Shown here one piece after another: positions 57,915-64,000 of a stretch of DNA of 64,000 nucleotides; positions within the stretch are counted from its first letter, which is position 1; each line of letters begins with the position of its first letter. A model generated the notes under the pieces. The model saw only the letters and a program-made list of their open reading frames with translations, had not been told where the DNA came from and ran no database searches. The position numbers were made by a program, and so were the translations under genes. The DNA comes from Sorghum bicolor (taxonomy: Eukaryota; Streptophyta; Magnoliopsida; Poales; Poaceae). The stretch covers positions 19,052,491-19,116,490 of the forward strand of contig NC_012872.2 of NCBI RefSeq assembly GCF_000003195.3, read 5' to 3'.

Positions 57915-58496
57915 TGAAACCATCTAGGCCTCTAATGAGTTTCGATGATTAATGACAATGCAGATTACTATGACTAACGTGTGTTTTCTGAGGCAAAGTC
58001 ATTTATGTTAGGTCAAGGTAATGTTGATCGATGGACTCGATTGTTCATGCTGACTTAATGGTGGAAATCATTTCGGTTTTCAAAGGATGGTTGGACATCG
58101 TCGAGACTAGACTAGGTCTAGGTGCCATATGGTGAAGAAGGGCACTTAGAGTAGTTTAGGACTTTGTTTTTTCCTTCAACCGTACTATTAAGGGAGGCAT
58201 TGAGCAGGTAGCTTGACCTAGGCAAGGCTTTAGGTTTAGGTGTGGTGCACACTTGGTAAACCTAGCACTAGGCAGCTCTGAGAAAGTCCTTAGATCGAGA
58301 GGAACAAACTTCGTTTTGGAAAGATCGTGTTTCGACAAAGTTTGGGGTGTTGAACTAGCACCGGACGCTTTATGAGCGCATCTAGTGGCGCTGACTTGGG
58401 TCAGCATGACAGGGTGCCTAGGGTTAGGCACCGGACGCATGCACCGAACTCACCGAGGTGCATCGGGTCCCTTACCCAGGGAGGTCTGCAGGATGA
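57915..58496 (+). repeat. Copia-B 3' LTR, first 582 bp
   Basis: Starts TGAAACCATCTAGGCC, differs from the Copia-A LTR. Carries CACCGGACGC at about 58360 and 58431. Cut by A2 at 58497; the last five bases GATGA (58492-58496) should be the left TSD copy of A2. Confidence 0.75.
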
Positions 58497-59666
58497 TGTT
58501 GATATTTGGTAACGCAATCAGAATTAATCTGCAAGCGCACGGATATCGGTGAGCACTTCACCCGGGATGTTATCCAGAGTATCGTATTTATATTTTTACC
58601 ACTAGGGGAAAGAGTGCATCTGACGAACCCGGTCTATTACTACTTACCTTTAGGCTACAAAGAATGTTTCTCGATGTGAGCGATGTATAGAGAAGACTAC
58701 AACCGTAATCTCTTTCTAACCTTGGTAAGGATGATCTACTGTTCTGTTGGGGAGGCTCACGGAATCTAGACACCACAGAGGATGTTCAACCCGCACCTAT
58801 AAATCCTATCCATCCTGCTAATGGGATATGGTCTGCAAAGGTAACTCGAAAATGTCACGTTCCTCACTACTACCACGGTCTAGCTAGTCAGGGGATATCT
58901 ATGAGTATCCTAGCCCAAACACCACATCTTCGCTAGAGATGATTACTCTAAACTCTACGCGAAGATATTAAAGTAAACTCATAAACCAAAGAACAATAAA
59001 ACAAGAACTTACTAGTATTTAGAAGTCGAAATACTAAAGAATCCTAGGAACAAGCTTCGGGTTAGGAGAACTTGATCCCGCAGGTACAACCTCGGAGTAG
59101 ACACCGACAGGCCGGGCTTCCTCCGATCTACACCTCCACTCTATCTCTCTTGATCTAGTAGATCTAGTCTACTCTCACATTAGATGCTAAGCCCTAAGTC
59201 TATTTAGAGGAAAGGTTATCCTTCGAGGGCACCTCTCCTCCAGGGGCCAGGGGGTCTGCTTATATAGTCCCCTCAGGTGAACGTGGGCCGTTGGATCAAA
59301 TCGATATTCATTCAACGGTTATCCTTGATCCTTTAGGTCGGTGGAGCATGATCCGCGAAGTTGGCCGTGATTAGCCACAACACCTGGGCGGGCACCCTGC
59401 CCCGGGCCCGATCGCCTTCCCGTTCGTTCCCGTGGCTTCTGGAGTCTTCTAGATGGTAGAAAATTGCGTGGTGCGTTAATATCTCTATGTAATCCTGACA
59501 TGTGGGCCTTTCTTCCTTATTTCCTGATAACCCCCTGCAGAAATAGATAAACAACAAAACTTGTGGAATTCTGTCAGATCAAACCCTAATTCTAGGTGTT
59601 GTTTGTATATTGGTCCTTTCTCTTGTTTATTTGACAATTAAAATTGATACTTAAGAACCGTCAACA
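58497..59666 (-). repeat. A2 3' LTR, 1170 bp
   Basis: Plus strand TGTTGATATTTGG...ACCGTCAACA; the minus strand reads like the A1 LTR (TGTTGACGGT...AAATATCAACA) with clear divergence. TATATAAG on the minus strand near 59265. Confidence 0.9.
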
Positions 59667-59685
59667 AACACCCCCATACTTAGGC
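59667..59685 (-). other. A2 polypurine tract
   Basis: Minus strand AAGTATGGGGGTGTT next to the LTR; G-run as in A1 but with a different lead. Confidence 0.7.
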
Positions 59686-60829
59686 TTTTACTCGTCCTCG
59701 AGAAAAGCATGGTTAAGAAAAAATATCTGGGTTAAAACATTGTAAAGCATTTTCTTCATACCTGCAGGGTGTTGTAAAAAATTTCACTGTGTACCGTAGT
59801 TAGGGAAATATATGGTTAAGAGTAGAGGTCCTTTCTTCTCAATCCTGTTACTTGGAGTTTTTATATTTTTGAAAAGAAATTTAGCATACCTTTTTCCTCA
59901 TAGGTTCTCTCAGATCACTCATTATCTTTTATATATCTCACCGAGGCTGTTTTAATTTGCAAAAATTTCAAGCATACTTACCTTGCATTTATTGCCTGAT
60001 CAAAACGGGATCCGAGGAGAAGAATGCCATACTCATAGATCAAAGACTTTGAAAATTAAAAACTTGTCAACTCTTACTGGCATATTGCTTATTAGAGGGA
60101 CCATGGGCTATCATTTTCTTCTCTCTTTTTTTAAGGTGGATACCGAGGTACCCCTAATTCTACTGTCGGACACGTGTCCATTTTTTCTGCGAGGTTGTCG
60201 AGCACTTGCTCCTTTTTATTTCCTCGAAATATCCTTAATGCATAGCCCATGCCTCTAAGGCAATAATACTTCGGAAGAGTGAATCTTTCTGAATAAATGT
60301 CTTGATCTTAGGAGCATGATAAATCTCTCAACAAGGGTCTAACTCATTTTGAACAAACTCAATACAGAGTAGATAGCTTTTATGTTAATATTTTCAGGTT
60401 TATCAGGCATATAAAACACTGAGGATGGTAGCTAGAATTTTTGAAGATTTTGGAATAAATTCTCCAAGCAACAATGATATCAAGAATAAGATACTCATAC
60501 TCTACCATCTCAAATTTCACAATGACTTAAGTAACATAGGGTTTTAAAATGATTTTTCAATAATTGCAGGTTTTCAGGAAATATCACAGAGTGAGATTAA
60601 TCATGATTAGAAACATTTTAATCTTTTTAATTTGTCATGTTGGAAGCAATATTCTGCATAATCTAAGATATATATGTATGTGTAAAGTGTGCAGAGTATG
60701 TACCTGAACCGTGGAGTGGTGTAGTCAACGTACGTTTGGCGTGTCGAGGGATCTCCCCCATACTTGTTTTCTGCTTTCTTGCATAAAAAATAAAGTAGAG
60801 ACACACAAGACATAATAATAATAATACTC
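59686..60829 (-). other. A2 3' noncoding region
   Basis: No supported gene. Shares words with A1 29271-31453 in the same element orientation. Confidence 0.5.
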
Positions 60830-60853
60830 TTTATTAATCTCGAGGCATTTATT
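60830..60853 (-). terminator. Polyadenylation signals of the A2 extra ORF
   Basis: Two AATAAA hexamers on the minus strand (60853-60848 and 60835-60830), about 100 and 120 bp after the ORF stop. Confidence 0.5.
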
Positions 60854-60951
60854 ACAAATAACTAGTAATGAACTGAAGCTAATAATAGATCTAAACCGAA
60901 TTTAAAGATGAACAACTAAGATGCATTACCTCAAGATCTAATCTAGATAGC

Positions 60952-61581
60952 TTAGCGGCGCTCTAACTCCTTAATCTTCTTATTGGCACTAGCAAGATCA
61001 TGCCTAAGACCTAGTATAATGGTGTTCTGGTTAGAGAGCTGCCTAGTGATAGAATTAACCGAGAACTGGAGCTCTATGATGACTCTATCTAGCCTACGAA
61101 CGTCTTCATCAATATCTACTATAGTCTTGCGACGCTTAGGAGGTGTCTCGAGAGCATTGAGAGCATGCTTCGGGGCTGCCTTTGGAGGGATGAAACGAAC
61201 TTTGGCTGCTCTAATCCCCTCAAAGTAAGGCCTCTCTTCCTCCGTAGTGTAGCGGATGCTGCTGACCTCGCCGCTCCGGTTGGTCTTGACTCCAACGACC
61301 CGCTCATTGGGTCTGGGTGGCAAGATCCTCGTGTCGGCTGGCACCTTGACGGCGGCCTCCTTCTTGGCTGACAGTCCCTTGAGAAGTAGGGGCTGTTGCG
61401 GTGTGGTGAGAACTGGTTGAGCATGGTAGGATTGGGTGGAGCTGCGCTGGCGTAATGGCATGGCTTCTAGCCGTCGCTCTATGTTGGCCGGGACGAGAGC
61501 ACGGGCGTCGGGGTCTTCCTTGGGCTTCTTGTTGAGGTCATAGGGGACGACCTCCCAATCGTCGTGGAACTCTTCGGCCAT
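60952..61581 (-). CDS. A2 extra ORF after integrase, 209 aa, unknown function
   Basis: Sits where an envelope-like gene would be, between integrase and 3' LTR, in the same direction as pol. Starts MAEEFHDDWEVVPYDLNKK at ATG 61581; no other ATG intervenes after the TATA box at 61678. The N-terminal half is Pro/Arg-rich and disordered. A basic patch (PPKRRKTIVD, a possible nuclear signal) precedes a C-terminal heptad-like helix of about 60 residues (DEDVRRLDRVIIELQFSVNS... ASANKKIKELERR) likely to be a coiled coil. No membrane span or signal peptide, so not a typical envelope. The frame is clean although pol next to it has several breaks. I do not recognise the family. Confidence 0.72.
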   Translation of the reverse strand: MAEEFHDDWEVVPYDLNKKPKEDPDARALVPANIERRLEAMPLRQRSSTQSYHAQPVLTTPQQPLLLKGLSAKKEAAVKVPADTRILPPRPNERVVGVKTNRSGEVSSIRYTTEEERPYFEGIRAAKVRFIPPKAAPKHALNALETPPKRRKTIVDIDEDVRRLDRVIIELQFSVNSITRQLSNQNTIILGLRHDLASANKKIKELERR

Positions 61582-61670
61582 TGGAGCAGCGAGGGGCTAA
61601 GCAAGCTCTAATAGAAGAAGGAGAGAAGGCTTGAATAGATTGGTGTTTGAAAACTGGCGTCAGGGGTCTG

Positions 61671-61678
61671 TTTATATA
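61671..61678 (-). promoter_or_regulatory. TATA box of the A2 extra ORF
   Basis: TATATAAA on the minus strand, followed by a 5' leader of about 65-95 nt to the ATG at 61581. Suggests a private promoter. Confidence 0.6.
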
Positions 61679-61985
61679 GGGGTCAAAAAGTGCCTCTAGG
61701 GTTTGCTCGGGCTACTCCCGCCGCCGTGCGTGTGAAACTTTCCATCTGTATGATTATTTGATTTACCATAAATGTGTTTATCGCGACGGAGGAAATCGGG
61801 ACTGAGGGGGCAGGGGCTGGGCGCCCACCCTCATCATGAGGGCGCCCGCCCTGTGCTTGGCCCCTCTATGGGCACGCTTCCTCGGGCGTGCTTCTAGATG
61901 CAGAACTTATTACGAAAATATATACGTGGCCCTAAAACGTCAGATTAAAAAGGTTGGGCTCTAATTCTCCATGGGAAGGTAGAAA
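61679..61985. other. A2 spacer upstream of the extra ORF
   Basis: Between the integrase end and the TATA box. GC-rich part at about 61790-61880. No ORF. Likely upstream control region of the extra ORF. Confidence 0.45.
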
Positions 61986-61989
61986 TGGA

Positions 61990-63217
61990 TCACGTCTATT
62001 TCTTCTAATTCTTTATTGGGCTCTAAAAATAATTTAAGACGTTGACCATTTACCTTGAATAACGTACCTTCGTCATTTTGAAGTGTGATAGCTCCGTGGG
62101 ATGATGAATTGATTACCTTGAATGGTCCTTCCCATTTACTCCAGAGTTTCCATGCCCGAAAAGCTTCGCCCTGGAATTAAAAAGTAATACCTTATCTCCG
62201 GGTGTGAACTCCTTCTTCTTGATCCTCTTGTCATGCCACCTTTTGACTCATTCTTTGTAGATCTTCGAATTGTGATATGCTTTCTCTCGCCATTCTTCCA
62301 ATTCTGATAGTTGCATTCTTCTATGATCTCCAGCGATATCTAGGTCCATATTCCATCTCCTTATGGCCCAGTGTGCTTTGAATTCTAATTCAACAGGTAG
62401 GTGGCAAGTCTTCCCGTACACCAATTGGTATGGAGACATTCTAATTGGGGTCTTGTATGTTGTCCGGTATGCCCAGAGTGCATCGGGTAACTTGTCTTTC
62501 CATGTTGTTCCTATTTCATTGACTGTCTTCTGAAGAATATTCTTGATTTGCTTGTTGCAAGTCTCTGCTTGGCCACTTGTCTGAGGATGGTAGGGGGTAG
62601 CGACGTTGTGACAGATTCCATGTTTTGATAGATATTGCTTGAAGCGTTTGTCGATGAAGTGTGCTCCTCCATCACTTATCACTACTCTGGGGACTCCAAA
62701 TAAATATAACTTCTTCAAACATCCTCTTTGAACTGATGTTGTCAGCATGCTTGCAAGGTAGTGCCTCTACCCACTTGGAGACGTAGTCGACTGCCACCAA
62801 GATGAACTCACACTTCTTTGATGGGGGAAATGGACCCATGTAATCTATTCCCCAGACATCAAAGAGCTCAATCTGAAGGTTGTTGGTGAGTGGCATGGCA
62901 TCCCTTGTGTTTATGTTTTCGTGCCTTTGACATGGCCCACATCTTCTGATATATTGCTTTGTGTCTTCATACATTGTAGGCCAGTAGAATCCACATTGCC
63001 AGATCTTTGAATGTGTACGGAGTGCTCCATAATGACCTCCATATGGTGATGAATGACATCTGTCGACGATCTTCCACCCTTCCTCAGTGGTCACACATCT
63101 CCTGAGTAAGCCATCAGAGCATACTCGGAAGAGGTATGGCTCATCCCATATATGTGAACAACTTTCTTGAATAAACTTCTTCTTGTTTGCTCCTAGTGGT
63201 ACATACCCTGAAACCAT
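61990..63217 (-). pseudogene. A2 integrase
   Basis: Zinc-binding domain (HSSPYGGHYG, CGPCQRHENIN) and DDE core of Athila type: [34 protein letters not shown] frameshift near 62700 separates the first Asp from the rest. A TGA at 62250-62248 follows NSKIYKE. C-terminal blocks (VKRWHDKRIKKKEFTPGD, then LF.VNGQRLK-type) can still be read with one more shift near 62165. Confidence 0.85.
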
Positions 63218-63992
63218 AAAATTAACAATATCTGCATACTAGGGGTCAGACCTGTTAATCCCGTAGAGCATGTCGTCCTGGAGTGAATCATTGATGGGGT
63301 TTCCTGTGGATTCTTAAAATACATTCTAGACAAGTGATCAGCAACAGAATTTTCTACTCCCTTTTTATCTTTTATTTCTAAGTCAAATTCTTGAAGTAAT
63401 AAGATCAATCTAATCAGGCGAGGTTTAGCATCTTTTTTAGTGAGCAGATACTTTAGTGCCGCATGATCAGTGTAAACAATTATTTTAGCTCCAACTAAAT
63501 AAGATCTAAATTTATCAATGGCAAAGACAACAGCCAGAAACACTTTTTCAGTGGTTGCATAATTAAGTTGAGCTCCTGTCAAAGTTTTACTGACATAAGC
63601 AATTGCATGATGCTTCTTATTTTTAGTTTGTCCCAAAACTGCCCCCACAGCATATCACTAGCATCACATATAATTTCAAAAGGCAACGACCAATCAGGGG
63701 GTTGAATGATTGGCGCAGAGATGAGTGCATTCTTTAATAAATTGAAAGATGTTAGATATGCATCATCAAATTCGAAAGGAGCATCCTTGGCTAGCAAAAG
63801 AGTAAGTGTTCTAGCAATAAATGAAAAATCTTTTATGAATCTGCGATAAAAACCAGCATGGCCAAGAAAGCTTCGAATTCCTTTTATATTCACAGGTGGA
63901 GGTAGTTGTTCAATTACTTCAATTTTAGCTTTGTCTACCTCAATTCCTCTTTCAGACACTAGGTGTCCCAGCACTATTCCTTCCCTAACCAT
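63193..63992 (-). pseudogene. A2 reverse transcriptase end and RNase H
   Basis: RT C-terminal block (GHLVSERGIEVDKAKIEVIEQLP, SFLGHAGFYRRFIKDFS) in 63992-63579, then a one-base shift inside the RNase H start (DASDM... versus VGAVLGQ...) and the rest in 63648-63193 ([21 protein letters not shown]). The YIDD active site would lie beyond the window. Confidence 0.85.
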
Positions 63993-64000
63993 AAAATGAC

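Larger units (their letters stand above)
15101..58496 (+). mobile_element. Copia-B: old Sirevirus-like element with envelope-like ORF, host of the nested insertions
   Basis: Pieces read in one direction: RT-RNase H (15101-16239), spacer (16240-17021), envelope-like 5' part (18873-19710), envelope-like main part (55055-57482), polypurine tract (57901-57914), start of 3' LTR (57915-58496). Interrupted by a solo LTR (17022-18867), G2 with its passengers (19711-55049), Copia-A at its left end and A2 at its right end. The envelope-like frame is continuous across the G2 insertion once one AGTAG copy is discounted, which proves the two halves were one gene. Many stops show it is long dead. Confidence 0.82.
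58497..64000 (-). mobile_element. A2: Athila-like Ty3/gypsy element, minus strand, cut by window end
   Basis: Minus-strand order visible: RT end, RNase H, integrase, extra ORF with own promoter, polypurine tract, 3' LTR. Integrase and LTR type are Athila. Related to A1 in LTR ends and 3' region. Pol has several breaks, the extra ORF none. The 5' half lies beyond 64000. Confidence 0.88.

Noticed and set aside
58497..59666. A2 LTR as a second solo LTR
   Set aside because: A polypurine tract and Athila pol genes follow it in the proper order, so it is the 3' LTR of a larger element.
1..64000. Host protein genes, tRNA or rRNA genes
   Set aside because: Every substantial ORF can be placed in a retrotransposon. 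tRNA-like strings are primer-binding sites only (no cloverleaf seen).

Overview
This window is intergenic DNA of a large plant genome. A grass is likely; I cannot name the genus. I recognise no ordinary host gene, tRNA, rRNA or CRISPR array. Almost every base belongs to one of about seven LTR retrotransposons nested inside one another, and the junctions can be read from LTR ends, primer-binding sites, polypurine tracts and 5-bp target-site duplications (TSDs).

Layout, left to right. (1) 1-11973: G1, a Ty3/gypsy element of the Tat lineage (plus strand, 5' end outside the window), inserted in Copia-A. (2) 11974-15100: Copia-A (minus strand), 5' LTR and gag only, inserted in Copia-B. (3) 15101-58496: Copia-B (plus strand), the oldest layer. 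It supplies RT-RNase H, an envelope-like ORF, a polypurine tract and the start of its 3' LTR. It is broken by a solo LTR of the Copia-A family (17022-18867, TSD CCCCC) and by G2. (4) 19711-55049: G2, a second Tat element (TSD AGTAG), itself broken in gag by T, a chromodomain-bearing Tekay-like gypsy element on the minus strand (21147-44191, TSD GGCAG). T is broken in its 3' LTR by A1, a non-autonomous Athila-like element (24825-32666, TSD GTGAT). (5) 58497-64000: A2, a minus-strand Athila-like element with pol genes, cut by the window end and inserted in the 3' LTR of Copia-B.

LTR divergence follows the nesting order. G2 LTRs differ at 39 of 735 sites by my count, a 590-bp sample of the T LTRs at about 2.7%, and the A1 LTRs at 8 of 1213. 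The 348 comparable bases of the G1 LTRs are identical.

The most notable content is cargo that the retrotransposons carry besides gag-pol. G1 holds an apparently intact six-exon antisense gene (10646 to 7377, 945 codons) with a plant mobile domain, its own TATA box and canonical small introns; G2 carries a decayed copy of the same gene. T has an extra coiled-coil ORF between its 5' LTR and gag. A2 has a promoter-ORF-polyadenylation cassette of unknown function between integrase and 3' LTR. Two genome-scale patterns also stand out: an excess of the CCGAT/ATCGG word throughout the two Tat elements, and decay of several ORFs almost only through in-frame TAG codons, as expected from deamination of methylated CAG.
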